A stretch of DNA of 64,000 nt, from assembly GCA_020041925.1 (NCBI GenBank), contig CP083409.1. One strand, given 5' to 3'. A model generated the notes under the pieces. The model made no database searches, was not told the DNA's origin, and worked only from the letters and a program-made list of their open reading frames with translations. How positions within the stretch are numbered: position 1 is the stretch's first letter; the number at the start of each line of letters is the position of its first letter. Below, piece after piece: positions 36,935 through 45,387 of the stretch. The DNA comes from Faucicola osloensis_D. Its GTDB lineage: Bacteria > Pseudomonadota > Gammaproteobacteria > Pseudomonadales > Moraxellaceae. The position numbers and the translations under genes were made by a program.

Positions 36935-37408
36935 ATGTCCAATCCCCCAATGAGTGATGCCGCCCGCCAGAACATCGCACAACAAGACAATCACCCATTA
37001 AAAGGCTTTGCTGTTATCTATGAGCAAAAAGTGGAATGGGGCGATATGGATGCGTTCAATCACGTCAATAACGTGGTGTATTACGACTATGCCCAGCGCG
37101 CACGTATCCACTACCTTCAACAAGTTGATATGTTTAACTTAAAAACTTATACCGTGCTCGCTTCGTCATCTTGCCAATATTTAAATTCGGTCACTTTCCC
37201 CGATGTGCTTTGGATTGGCATTCGTGCCAAAAAAATAGGCAATACCAGTCTGACCCATGACTATGTTTACTTTAGCACTGCCCAGCAAAAAGTCGTCGCT
37301 ACCGCCTCCTCAGTCATTGTATTTTTTGACCAATCCGGTAAAAACAAGCAACCGATTTCTGATGCTCAACGCCAACAACTTACCGAGTTAGAAAGTCATA
37401 CGGTTTAA
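36935..37408 (+). CDS. Single hot-dog acyl-CoA thioesterase (YbgC/FadM-like)
   Basis: 157 residues. Starts at 36920 or 36935 are possible; the second has GAGAG in front. The 4-hydroxybenzoyl-CoA thioesterase motif is present: VEWGDMDAFNHVNNVVYYDYAQRAR (given here in outline: catalytic Asp in DMDAFNHVNN, about 34-43), then LASSSCQYLNSVTFPD and an ATASSVIVFFD strand. The chain-length preference is unknown. Being directly after tesB it probably shares its transcript and a role in acyl-CoA turnover. Confidence 0.85.
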   Translation: MSNPPMSDAARQNIAQQDNHPLKGFAVIYEQKVEWGDMDAFNHVNNVVYYDYAQRARIHYLQQVDMFNLKTYTVLASSSCQYLNSVTFPDVLWIGIRAKKIGNTSLTHDYVYFSTAQQKVVATASSVIVFFDQSGKNKQPISDAQRQQLTELESHTV

Positions 37409-37427
37409 CTGTTACTAAAATTGTTAA

Positions 37428-37463
37428 AAAAAAGCCACAAGCTGCAATGCTGGTGGCTTTTTT
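37428..37463. terminator. Terminator between the thioesterase and ribBX genes
   Basis: An 11-bp stem AAAAAAGCCAC/GTGGCTTTTTT, extended after a mismatch, with a T6 tail; A/T runs on both sides suit both convergent genes. Confidence 0.85.
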
Positions 37464-37488
37464 GTCTGATAAATTGCTATCTCGTAAA

Positions 37489-38604
37489 TCACTCTTTGTG
37501 GTCTGGGTTGGCAACGGTTTCGACCAAGTTTAGGTTAAACCCTGATAACGCGTTGAATTTAAGCGGTGATGACAGCAAACGCATATCACGCACGCCCAGA
37601 TAACGTAAAATCTGTGAACCAACCCCAATGCTGCGGTAGGGTTGGTGTTTAAGCGGTGAGTTGGGTTTGTCAGCGACAAAGTTATCGAGCGCTTCGCCCA
37701 TATCAATTGCTTGCTGATGCCCAATCCAGACAAACACGCCACGCTCGGATTGGCTAATTTCTTTGAGTGAGGCATAGATATCCCAATTACTCTTACCGCT
37801 GTTGGGTAGCTGCACGGTGAATAAATCGCGCAACGGCTGGAAGCTATGCACTCGCACAGTGCTCACACCTTCTTGAGGGTTGCCCTTGACCAGTGCCAAA
37901 TGGGTATCCTCTGAATTTTTTTCTTTAAAACGATAAGCAGTAAACTCACCAAACTCAGTTTGCATCGGATAGGTCGCAACCATTTCGACCGTTTGCTCAT
38001 TGGCAATACGGTAATTAATCAAATCAGCGATGGTGCCGATTTTTAAGCCATGTTCTTTGGCAAAAATCTCTAGGTCATCACGGCGCGCCATTTCGCCATC
38101 TTCTTTGATAATTTCACAAATCACTGCCGCAGGTTCAAGTCCTGCCAAGCGTGTTAGGTCACAGCCGGCTTCAGTATGACCGGCACGGTGTAGCACACCG
38201 CCATTTTGTGCCACGATCGGGAATACATGACCAGGTTGTACGATGTCTTCTGGCTTGGCAGTCGAAGATACCGCTGTTTGGATGGTTCTGGCGCGATCTG
38301 CTGCTGAGATACCTGTGGTGACCCCTTCTGCCGCTTCGATTGATACCGTGAAGTTGGTGCTAAATTTAGCGCCATTTTTATCCGACATAAGCGGTAAATT
38401 GAGCTGTTCACTGCGGTCAGCGGTGATGGTCAAACACACCAAGCCACGCGCGTGGGTAATCATAAAGTTAATATCTTCTGGGCGTACATGGGTGGCTGCC
38501 ATCACCAAGTCGCCTTCGTTTTCACGGTCTTCATCATCCATCAAAACGACCATTTTGCCTGCACGGATGTCATCGATAATTTCTGCCGTTGTATTAAATG
38601 CCAT
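37489..38604 (-). CDS. ribB: 3,4-dihydroxy-2-butanone-4-phosphate synthase with decayed GTP cyclohydrolase II domain (RibBX)
   Basis: A 371-residue riboflavin-synthesis protein. The N-terminal RibB domain (about 1-200) is intact, with DDEDRENEGDLVMAA and HTEAGCDLTRLAG, and makes the four-carbon precursor from ribulose 5-phosphate. The C-terminal RibA-like domain (about 205-371) keeps the fold outline (FGEFTAYRF, IGVGSQILRYLGV) but lacks the zinc cysteines: where RibA has SECLTGD...RCDCG there is SFQPLRDLFTVQLPNSG. It should therefore not be a GTP cyclohydrolase. This RibBX type is known in proteobacteria. A separate ribA is expected elsewhere. No FMN riboswitch was found upstream. Confidence 0.9.
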   Translation of the reverse strand: MAFNTTAEIIDDIRAGKMVVLMDDEDRENEGDLVMAATHVRPEDINFMITHARGLVCLTITADRSEQLNLPLMSDKNGAKFSTNFTVSIEAAEGVTTGISAADRARTIQTAVSSTAKPEDIVQPGHVFPIVAQNGGVLHRAGHTEAGCDLTRLAGLEPAAVICEIIKEDGEMARRDDLEIFAKEHGLKIGTIADLINYRIANEQTVEMVATYPMQTEFGEFTAYRFKEKNSEDTHLALVKGNPQEGVSTVRVHSFQPLRDLFTVQLPNSGKSNWDIYASLKEISQSERGVFVWIGHQQAIDMGEALDNFVADKPNSPLKHQPYRSIGVGSQILRYLGVRDMRLLSSPLKFNALSGFNLNLVETVANPDHKE

Positions 38605-38894
38605 AAAAGTGCCTTTGTTAGCTATTTATTGGAATAACATTGATTAAAAAACTAAAAAACTGATTAACAAATAGGGACAGAAAATAAGCGCTATCAGCTA
38701 GGTTTGTTCAAAATATTGTCCAAATTAACCTTAACAATCACCTCATCAAACTGGGTGAAGCTAGTATGCGCGCCCATTTCTTATTTGCGCGCTATTATAG
38801 CATCAACTCAGTGAGTCTAAGCAGCGAAATATTAATAGCCATACGCGCTGGTAGCGTACGCAGACATAAGGTTAGGGTAGATTAGTTGAAAAAA

Positions 38895-38922
38895 TTAACA
38901 AAAAGAGCGGATTTTGTATAAT
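38895..38922 (+). promoter_or_regulatory. Candidate upstream promoter of the BLUF gene
   Basis: TTAACA and TATAAT with a 16-bp spacer, 136 bp before the start codon. Confidence 0.5.
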
Positions 38923-38924
38923 TT

Positions 38925-38954
38925 TTGAGCAAAAATTAAAAAAACTGGTATATT
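38925..38954 (+). promoter_or_regulatory. Candidate downstream promoter of the BLUF gene
   Basis: TTGAGC and TATATT with an 18-bp spacer. A TGG directly before the -10 gives an extended -10 like element. The transcript would have a leader of roughly 100 nt. Confidence 0.5.
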
Positions 38955-39057
38955 ATTACTGAATGATTAATAAAAATTACATTCTTAATACGTTTGAAGA
39001 AAACGCTATTAAAAAGTCATAGACGTCTAACCGATTTATTTATCTAAGGATCCTGTG

Positions 39058-39711
39058 ATGTCAGTCTTTTATCTTATCTACACGAGCAAAATTAACTTAC
39101 AAGCAAGTTTGCATACGATGACGTTGCCTGATATCTATCGTCAGTCAGTCGCGCGCAACACCCAGGCAAATGTCAATAGCGTACTATTTCTCAAGCAAGG
39201 CAACTTTCTACAATATATGGAAGGTAGTGAGTGCACTATCACCCAACTATTTAACAAAATCAAAGCCGATAAAAGACACAAAAATATTCACGTCATTGAG
39301 CAGGGTCAGGCGCCCAATGCGCTGTTTGGGCACTGGAAAATGCACTGCATCAATTTAGATAGCGTCAATGATATGGATGATGTCGATGATATCAGCCCCC
39401 TGCTAGACTATTTTGAAACTGCGCAATTTGATAGCGCCAGTGTACCAAGGTTGCTTGCGGATGTAGAAAATTATTATCGCTCGGGCAAATGGCAAAGGCA
39501 TCAACATACCAACTTTGATAAGGGCAGTTATAGCCATGCCACGCTGCGCCGATTGGGCTTTAAGCATCGCTATTTTTTGTGGATTCAGCTTGGGTTTTTA
39601 TTGGTGTTCTTATTGCTGGTGATATACTGGGTATTACAGAATAGGGTTCATTGGGCTGCGCTAAATCATCCATTGTCTGCTTTGACAAGTTTTTTAGCCA
39701 CTGCCCTTTAA
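39058..39711 (+). CDS. BLUF-domain blue-light sensor with C-terminal membrane helix
   Basis: 217 residues; ATG 39058 sits 7 nt after AAGGA. The BLUF domain (about 1-100) has every flavin-site residue in register: Tyr8 in LIYTS, Asn34, Gln52 in FLQYMEG, and Trp93/Met95 in FGHWKMH, with the 18-residue Asn-Gln spacing of characterised BLUF proteins. It should bind FAD and signal on blue light. After an acidic linker (DSVNDMDDVDDIS) and a short helix, residues about 173-193 form one strongly hydrophobic segment, preceded by basic residues, so the sensor is likely tethered to the membrane. No enzyme domain is attached. The 3' end overlaps the rarA stop by 18 bp. Confidence 0.88.
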   Translation: MSVFYLIYTSKINLQASLHTMTLPDIYRQSVARNTQANVNSVLFLKQGNFLQYMEGSECTITQLFNKIKADKRHKNIHVIEQGQAPNALFGHWKMHCINLDSVNDMDDVDDISPLLDYFETAQFDSASVPRLLADVENYYRSGKWQRHQHTNFDKGSYSHATLRRLGFKHRYFLWIQLGFLLVFLLLVIYWVLQNRVHWAALNHPLSALTSFLATAL

Positions 39712-40977
39712 CCACTGTATAAAGGCATAGGTTTGCTGTTCTTTGGCATTATCAGCAAAGTCAAACAACCGTGTGCCCAGCAAATTATCAGGCAGATACT
39801 GCTGTGGGTGGTAATGGTTGGGGTAGTCGTGCGGATAGACATAATTGGCGCCATAACCTTCGGCGCGCATCAGCTTGGTGACGCCATTACGCAAATGTAG
39901 CGGTACAGGCGATTGGTCATTTTCAGCCAGTCGCATTGCTTTATTGATCGCCTGGTAACTAGAATTGGACTTCGGCGATGTCGCCAAATACACCACCACT
40001 TGCCCCAAAATAATTCGCGCTTCAGGCATACCGATGCTCTGCACGCTTCGCAGGGCGGTATCGGCAAGTAGTAACGCATTGGGATTGGCAAGTCCGATAT
40101 CTTCACTTGCCAAAATCACCAACCGCCGCGCAATAAAGGCAGGGTCTTCGCCCGCTGTCAGCATCCGCGCCATCCAATACAGTGCCGCATCAGGGTCACT
40201 GCCGCGGACTGACTTAATCATCGCTGACACTAGGTCATAATGGCCATCACCTGATTTGTCGTAGCGTACCAAGCTTGCACCTGCCACCGCGATGACATTG
40301 TCATCAGTCACCACAATCGGTGACTGGCTGCCTTGCTTAAAATTGGGGCTTGATTGAATGGCGAGTTCAAGTAAATTCAATGCCTTACGGGCATCGCCTT
40401 GCGATAGCGCAAAAATCGCTTGGCTTGATTGTATTTCAATCTTAAATTGTTTAAAAACTGCATCATCGTCAATGGCACGTTGTAGTACTTGGCTGATTTC
40501 ATCTTCGCTCAAGGGATTGAGCCGATATACTTGGCAACGGGACAATAGCGCATTGTTGACACTAAACGAGGGGTTTTCGGTGGTCGCACCGATTAAAGTA
40601 ATGTCCCCTGACTCAACCGCGCCGAGGAGTGCGTCTTGCTGGGCTTTGTTAAACCGATGAATCTCATCGACAAATACTACCGGCGGCTCGCCAAACAAGC
40701 CGTCATCTTTTGCCAGTACTTCACGCAGCTCTTTGACCCCTGCATTGATAGCCGAGAGCGGGCGAAAAGGACGACCCACCGCATCGGCTAATAGCATGGC
40801 TAGGGTGGTTTTGCCAATGCCTGCTTCCCCATGCAAAATAATCGATGGCAAGTAACCTTGCTCAACAATACGGCGAATCGGCGCATTGGCACCGAGCAAA
40901 TGGGTTTGTCCGATTACCTCGTCAAGTGATTTTGGGCGGACACGTTGGGCAAGGGGGATTTGGTTAGTTTGGCTCAT
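39694..40977 (-). CDS. rarA: Replication-associated recombination protein RarA
   Basis: A 427-residue AAA+ ATPase of the clamp-loader/RuvB-like MgsA/WRNIP1 family, acting at stalled or gapped forks. It begins LAQRVRPKSLDEVIGQ, has Walker A GEAGIGKTT (50-58), Walker B DEIH (104-107), sensor-1 GATTENPSF and the arginine-finger region LLSRCQVY. The C-terminal tetramerisation domain is complete (KLMRAEGYGANYVYPHDYPNHY). It starts 3 bp after the stop of the lipoprotein gene, so the two are one operon. The 3' end overlaps the convergent BLUF gene by 18 bp with no terminator between them. Confidence 0.95.
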   Translation of the reverse strand: MSQTNQIPLAQRVRPKSLDEVIGQTHLLGANAPIRRIVEQGYLPSIILHGEAGIGKTTLAMLLADAVGRPFRPLSAINAGVKELREVLAKDDGLFGEPPVVFVDEIHRFNKAQQDALLGAVESGDITLIGATTENPSFSVNNALLSRCQVYRLNPLSEDEISQVLQRAIDDDAVFKQFKIEIQSSQAIFALSQGDARKALNLLELAIQSSPNFKQGSQSPIVVTDDNVIAVAGASLVRYDKSGDGHYDLVSAMIKSVRGSDPDAALYWMARMLTAGEDPAFIARRLVILASEDIGLANPNALLLADTALRSVQSIGMPEARIILGQVVVYLATSPKSNSSYQAINKAMRLAENDQSPVPLHLRNGVTKLMRAEGYGANYVYPHDYPNHYHPQQYLPDNLLGTRLFDFADNAKEQQTYAFIQWLKGSG

Positions 40978-40980
40978 TGG

Positions 40981-41520
40981 TTAAGGAATCAGCTTAAATT
41001 CGTTGCTAAGGTTTTCAGCAGATGTTATAGGGTTGGTGGTTATATTTGGATCATAGGTTAAACCAAAAATTTGGGCTTGATAATTTTTATTAAAATCCAA
41101 AGGTTTCGATGAATCGTCAATTTTGGTGATGAAACTTAGCGTTGCACCCTGTGGAATAATCATATCAAGTGAACGACAAGCATCTGACACGCCACCCCAA
41201 ACGACATCTTTTTTATCTTTTTCAAACAAAGCGACCGTAATAGACTCATTACAGTTGTTAATGCGCAAGCTTTTCTCTTTGGCCGTAATCGAGATGCGTA
41301 ATTTTTTATTCGGTAAAGGCTCGGCTAAAATATCGCTTGTAGTAGTATGAGTTGGAACAGCAGTCTTTGACTCAGATGTTGTGGCTGGATTTGAATTTTG
41401 CTGCATAGAAGGCACTGAACATGCTAATAAAGTAACGGCGAACATGGCAACCATCAATAAATGCCTCAATAAATGACTAAATTTTAGCATTGTTGCTTTT
41501 AGCACCGCTTCTTTTAGCAT
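40981..41520 (-). CDS. Predicted lipoprotein of unknown function
   Basis: 179 residues. The lipoprotein signal ends in TLLAC with Cys at residue 34 from the first ATG; a start at the internal ATG 41490 would put Cys at 24, the usual distance. The upstream AAGGAAAG favours the first ATG. The start region is a 15-nt repeat carrying ATG/GTG/ATG followed by CTAAAA (41520, 41505, 41490). The mature part has a Ser/Thr-rich linker and a beta-rich domain with two Cys (NNCNES and DACRS) that could form a disulfide. It is not recognised. It is translationally close to rarA. Confidence 0.7.
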   Translation of the reverse strand: MLKEAVLKATMLKFSHLLRHLLMVAMFAVTLLACSVPSMQQNSNPATTSESKTAVPTHTTTSDILAEPLPNKKLRISITAKEKSLRINNCNESITVALFEKDKKDVVWGGVSDACRSLDMIIPQGATLSFITKIDDSSKPLDFNKNYQAQIFGLTYDPNITTNPITSAENLSNEFKLIP

Positions 41521-42161
41521 CGTTTCTTTCCTTATTATCTAGCATGACACCAAGTTTGTTAAATCAAGTTTTTTAAATAACGCCTAGTATTCTAGTGTAG
41601 CAAACAAGGACGTGGGCGGCTAAATGAGTTAAGGAGTGATGTTGTGTTTTTTTTGTTAAAACGCAACGCGGTTGTTAGGTATGGTTTGGCAAAGTTCAAA
41701 ATCCCTTGTACAGACTGGGATTTTTTTTAGGCATTTTAGCATCCTTAAATGACAGCGGTAAGCTAACTTGTTTGATTTGTGTGAATACTTGAATTGAGAA
41801 ATATTTTTACTTTGTTAAATAAAAATAAACAGTAATGATGTGAGGCTTAATGAGCCATATTTTTAAAAAAACTACAATATTGTTAATATGACAAGTGTAG
41901 ATTGACGGGTCATTTTTTTCTTTTTACAATCTCATACTTTAGTTAATATTCAAACTGACAGTTAGTGCTCACTTTGGTATTTCATTATTATTTAATTAAG
42001 CATTATTTAATAAGACATTATTTAACAAGACAGTTTTTTATAAGACAGTTTTTTGGTAATACGGGCATCATAACGGCGACCGCATCAATTACTAGGGTAA
42101 TTGACGGCTTGCGGGGTTGTTATGTTGCGGCAAAGCCATAGGCAAGTTATTAGCGAGTCGT
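41521..42161. other. 641-bp intergenic region with an orphan terminator
   Basis: Divergent region between the lipoprotein/rarA operon and the export operon. It holds a forward-strand intrinsic terminator at 41698-41728 without a gene before it, a hairpin CAAC-GCG-GTTG (about 41663-41674), and a 6-codon frame after AAGGAG at 41639. The right half is A/T-rich with TTATTTAA direct repeats near 41987-42050. Confidence 0.5.
41698..41728 (+). terminator. Orphan intrinsic terminator
   Basis: A perfect AAAATCCC/GGGATTTT stem, 11-nt loop, T8 tail. The nearest forward gene upstream (BLUF) ends 2 kb before, across two reverse-strand genes, so it may end a small RNA made from the preceding 180 bp. Confidence 0.7.
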
Positions 42162-44144
42162 ATGAAATTACATCAATCCATCAAACCATCGACTTACCCA
42201 GTAAGCCATCCTCTGCAGCCTCTATCACGCGTGCTTACCCTATCTGCGTTTACGGTGGCAATGGTTTCGTTGAATTTGTCCTTATCTTTGGCTGCGACTG
42301 CTGCGACCACAGTCACCAAACCCAGCACTACCAAAACGACCCCGACAAAAACTACAACAAAAACCACAACCACGACAAAAACTACCAGTACCCCCACTAA
42401 AAATGCTAACAAGCCGCCTGTTAAAACATCAGCTAAAACACCGGCTAAAAATTCTGTTAAAACATCGGTTAAAACCACACCAGCAGTGCCAACCATAAAG
42501 CCCACTAGTAGATTGCAGCCCAGTACCAGTGGCGATACCGCAGAGTTTACGCCGGTAATCAATACCCCGCCCAACCCTGAGCCTGTGCTCAATGCTAGCC
42601 CTGTCAGGGATGCGCCATCAGCAGACACGCCATCGAAAAAAACCGCGACCCGCTCCAATGAAGTCAAAGGTGGCAAAGCATCTGGGCTCAGCTACGATCC
42701 TACTATCAATAATGGGGTGCCTTATCCGCCAAGTTATGGCCTAGATGTGCCCAGTAATTTGACACTGGCACAAGCGCAGCAGTACCTAGTTAAAGTATCA
42801 CCCAAAGTCGCGGCAGACAATGCGGCAATCGTGAGCAATGAGCTGCGAGCCGAGTCAACCAAAGGTTTAAACAAACCAATTGTGTATCTGGGTGCCAGTG
42901 CCACGCATGTACATGTGGATGACAATATAGATACCACGGGCATTAAAAACAACCTAGCCAATGCCATTGACAACGCAGTCAATAACAATATTGGCAATTT
43001 GCCCATCACCTTGCCACTGCCTGCCACGCCAGTAGATATCGGTGGCTTAATCACCGACCCGATTCCCAATAGCATCCCTGTCAATGTCGATAAAAATAGA
43101 ACAGGCGCAAATGTCACCGTGCTATGGTCTGCCTATAACGGACATAAAACCGAAGCAGTGACCAGTTTGCTCAATGGTATGACTGATGAAAGCCGTGCCG
43201 ATGCTGATTTGTCACTGGATGAACAATACACCACGCTTACCAAACGCTATTTTCAAACCCAGCTTGCCATCATGGCAGCTTATCTACGCGCCGATGCGCT
43301 CAATGCGATTCGTGCCACTGACCATGCCGCACAGCGCGCACTGGATGTGGGGCTGATTTCAAAAGTCGAGCGTTTGGAAGCCAAAAAAGCCTTAGCCGAT
43401 GCCGAATACGAAAATAGCAAAGCACTAAACGATGCTGAGCTTGCCATGACCGCGTTACAGCGGTTACTGCGGACGCCGTATTTTATCAAACCGACATCGC
43501 CTTTATTTGTATCCACCAAGCCGTTGCCGCCACTGAGTTATTTTCAGCAGCAGGCTAAAATGCATCACCCAGGGTTTGATAAGGTCGCAGCCAAGTACAA
43601 CCAAGCCAAAGCGCTGCATGAATTTAGTGAATCCGCCTACAAGCCCAATGTCACCGTCTTTGGTCGCTCTGAAATCGACGCTAACCCAAATTGGATTGCT
43701 GGGGTGTCTGCTAACTGGAAATTGTGGGGTGGGGTAGATCGCCGCACTAGCACCCAATCGAGCCTTGCCAAGCTGCACCAAGCCGAATTTAGCCAAGTGG
43801 ATGTCAATGATAATATTATGTTATTGGTAGAAAAAAATTGGCAAACAGTCAACAATGCACGCGATAATTTTATTGCCTTAAATACCAATATTGAACTCGC
43901 CAGTGAGATGCTGCGCTTTCGTCAGCTTGGTTTTAAGGAAGGCGTCAACACGGCCGTAGAAGTGATGCAAGCCGAAGCCAATTTGGAAAAAGCCAAAACT
44001 GAGCAAGCCAAAGCGGCAAATGATTATGTGCAGGCAATGGCAGATTTGATGCAAAGCTGCGGTACGCCGCTAGAGTTTAACCGTTATATGCAGGCAGCGG
44101 ACGTCAAGCTACCCGCGATTTATTTTGAACATCGTAAGAATTAA
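42162..44144 (+). CDS. TolC-family outer-membrane efflux protein
   Basis: 660 residues from ATG 42162; the frame runs back to TTG 42117. An N-terminal signal-like helix (about 21-46) ends near LAATAA. It is followed by an unusual Thr/Lys/Pro-rich stretch (about 47-130: runs of TTKT, then repeated VKTS/AKTP) before the outer-membrane efflux domain (about 185-650). The latter shows the long helices with SKVERLEAKKALADAEYENSK and FKEGVNTAVEVMQAEANLEKAK typical of TolC. Two OEP repeats are visible. It should form the trimeric exit duct for the adaptor and permeases that follow in the operon. Confidence 0.88.
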   Translation: MKLHQSIKPSTYPVSHPLQPLSRVLTLSAFTVAMVSLNLSLSLAATAATTVTKPSTTKTTPTKTTTKTTTTTKTTSTPTKNANKPPVKTSAKTPAKNSVKTSVKTTPAVPTIKPTSRLQPSTSGDTAEFTPVINTPPNPEPVLNASPVRDAPSADTPSKKTATRSNEVKGGKASGLSYDPTINNGVPYPPSYGLDVPSNLTLAQAQQYLVKVSPKVAADNAAIVSNELRAESTKGLNKPIVYLGASATHVHVDDNIDTTGIKNNLANAIDNAVNNNIGNLPITLPLPATPVDIGGLITDPIPNSIPVNVDKNRTGANVTVLWSAYNGHKTEAVTSLLNGMTDESRADADLSLDEQYTTLTKRYFQTQLAIMAAYLRADALNAIRATDHAAQRALDVGLISKVERLEAKKALADAEYENSKALNDAELAMTALQRLLRTPYFIKPTSPLFVSTKPLPPLSYFQQQAKMHHPGFDKVAAKYNQAKALHEFSESAYKPNVTVFGRSEIDANPNWIAGVSANWKLWGGVDRRTSTQSSLAKLHQAEFSQVDVNDNIMLLVEKNWQTVNNARDNFIALNTNIELASEMLRFRQLGFKEGVNTAVEVMQAEANLEKAKTEQAKAANDYVQAMADLMQSCGTPLEFNRYMQAADVKLPAIYFEHRKN

Positions 44145-44190
44145 TCAATTATTTTAACCCGTGTCTTTATTTCACCAGTAGGCTTACCGT

Positions 44191-45387
44191 ATGGCTGATC
44201 CACAAAACCCAACACCAGACAACGCTAAAGACAACACTTTGGACAGCGCTGCGGATAATGCTAATGCAGCGAACGCCCAAGCTGCCGATGAGCCGCACGC
44301 AGAGGACAGCCTGTCAGCCGCTGCGACGGATAACCACTACGTGCCGCCTACCAAAAAACCCAGTAAAATTCGCACCATCATTATTGCTTTGATTATCCTT
44401 GGGCTGATTGGACTGGTCGCATGGGGGCTAATCAAAGACAAGCGGGAAACGCGCAGCGAGCCTGTGACCATTCAAGGGCATATGGAAATAGAGCAAACGC
44501 CTGTCGCTGCCAAAGTTGCCGGTCGTATTGCCAATATTTATGTCAAAGAAGGCGATGAAATTAGCGTCGGCACACGCCTGATTGATATGGATAGCCCGGA
44601 AATCAATGCCAAGGTCGAAGAAGCACAAGCAGGCAGAGAATTAGCCCAAAGCCAACTGGACAAAGCCAACAATGGCGCAAGACCGCAAGAGATTGAAATG
44701 GCAAAATACCAGTACGATGCTGCCCAATCCGCGGCTGACCTTGCCAAAGTCACCTACGAGCGTATCAACCGCCTCGCGGCGGAAGGCTTGATGTCGCGCC
44801 AAAAACGTGACGAAGCCTATACCAACTATGTCGCCAGTGTCGATAAAGCCAAAATCGCCAAAGCCCAATATGAGTTAGCCAAAACGGGCGCGCGCAGTGA
44901 AGATAAAACTGCCGCCCAAGCGCAAGTCAGCCAAGTAGAAGGCAAGCTTAAAGAAGCAATGGTTGCCAAAGAAGAAGCCAATCTTAAAAGCCCGATTGCG
45001 GGTATCGTGGACAACGTGATTGTCAAACCAGGTCAAGTGGTTGGACAGGGCGTACCACTGATGACCATTGTCGACCCCAAAGACCAATGGGTCGTGCTTA
45101 ACGTCACCGAAAATAACCTAAATCATTTTGCAGTCGGTAGTGAATTTAGCGGTACGGTTCCTGCGTTATCGGTCAACAATCAGCCTTACCGCCAAGTGTT
45201 TAAAGTGTACGCGAGTTCCGTACTATCAGATTTTGCCACGTGGCGCCCCACCAACAGCAAAGACGGCTTTGATATGCGCACCTTTGAGATTCGCGCGCGC
45301 CCGAGCCAGTCAGATACACGCCTAAGACAGGGCATGACCGTATTGGTTGATATACCGGCCAGCCAGCAGCCAAGCCAAACACAATGA
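44191..45387 (+). CDS. HlyD-family periplasmic adaptor (YhiI/YbhG-like)
   Basis: 398 residues. An acidic, Asn/Ala-rich cytoplasmic start (1-55) is longer than usual. One membrane anchor follows (about 61-80), then the first lipoyl half (IEQTPVAAKVAGRIANIYVKEGD), a coiled-coil hairpin (about 125-245), the second lipoyl half (LKSPIAGIVDNVIVKPGQVV) and a beta barrel. The segment SDFATWRPTNSKDGFDMRTFEI near 340 (shown in part: DFATWRPTN, DMRTFEIRA) is typical of adaptors that serve ABC-2 permeases. It links the inner-membrane permeases to the TolC-like protein. Its stop overlaps the next start (ATGA). Confidence 0.9.
   Translation: MADPQNPTPDNAKDNTLDSAADNANAANAQAADEPHAEDSLSAAATDNHYVPPTKKPSKIRTIIIALIILGLIGLVAWGLIKDKRETRSEPVTIQGHMEIEQTPVAAKVAGRIANIYVKEGDEISVGTRLIDMDSPEINAKVEEAQAGRELAQSQLDKANNGARPQEIEMAKYQYDAAQSAADLAKVTYERINRLAAEGLMSRQKRDEAYTNYVASVDKAKIAKAQYELAKTGARSEDKTAAQAQVSQVEGKLKEAMVAKEEANLKSPIAGIVDNVIVKPGQVVGQGVPLMTIVDPKDQWVVLNVTENNLNHFAVGSEFSGTVPALSVNNQPYRQVFKVYASSVLSDFATWRPTNSKDGFDMRTFEIRARPSQSDTRLRQGMTVLVDIPASQQPSQTQ

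Larger units (their letters stand above)
38605..39057. other. 453-bp divergent region between ribBX and the BLUF gene
   Basis: It contains a reverse-strand TATAAT (38794-38799) that suits ribBX with an about 190-nt leader, and two forward promoter-like pairs for the BLUF gene. The leader was searched for the conserved FMN-riboswitch blocks without success. Confidence 0.5.

Noticed and set aside
38605..38800. FMN riboswitch before ribBX
   Set aside because: The leader was read for the conserved GGGTGAAATTCCC-type and later blocks. Only an isolated GGGTGAAG-like run is present on the forward strand, which is the wrong orientation for this gene.
42101..42400. A 99-codon frame overlapping the start of the TolC-like gene in another phase
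   Set aside because: It ends inside the Thr/Lys-rich repeat, where all frames stay open because of low complexity. The TolC frame continues for 600 more codons with clear homology.
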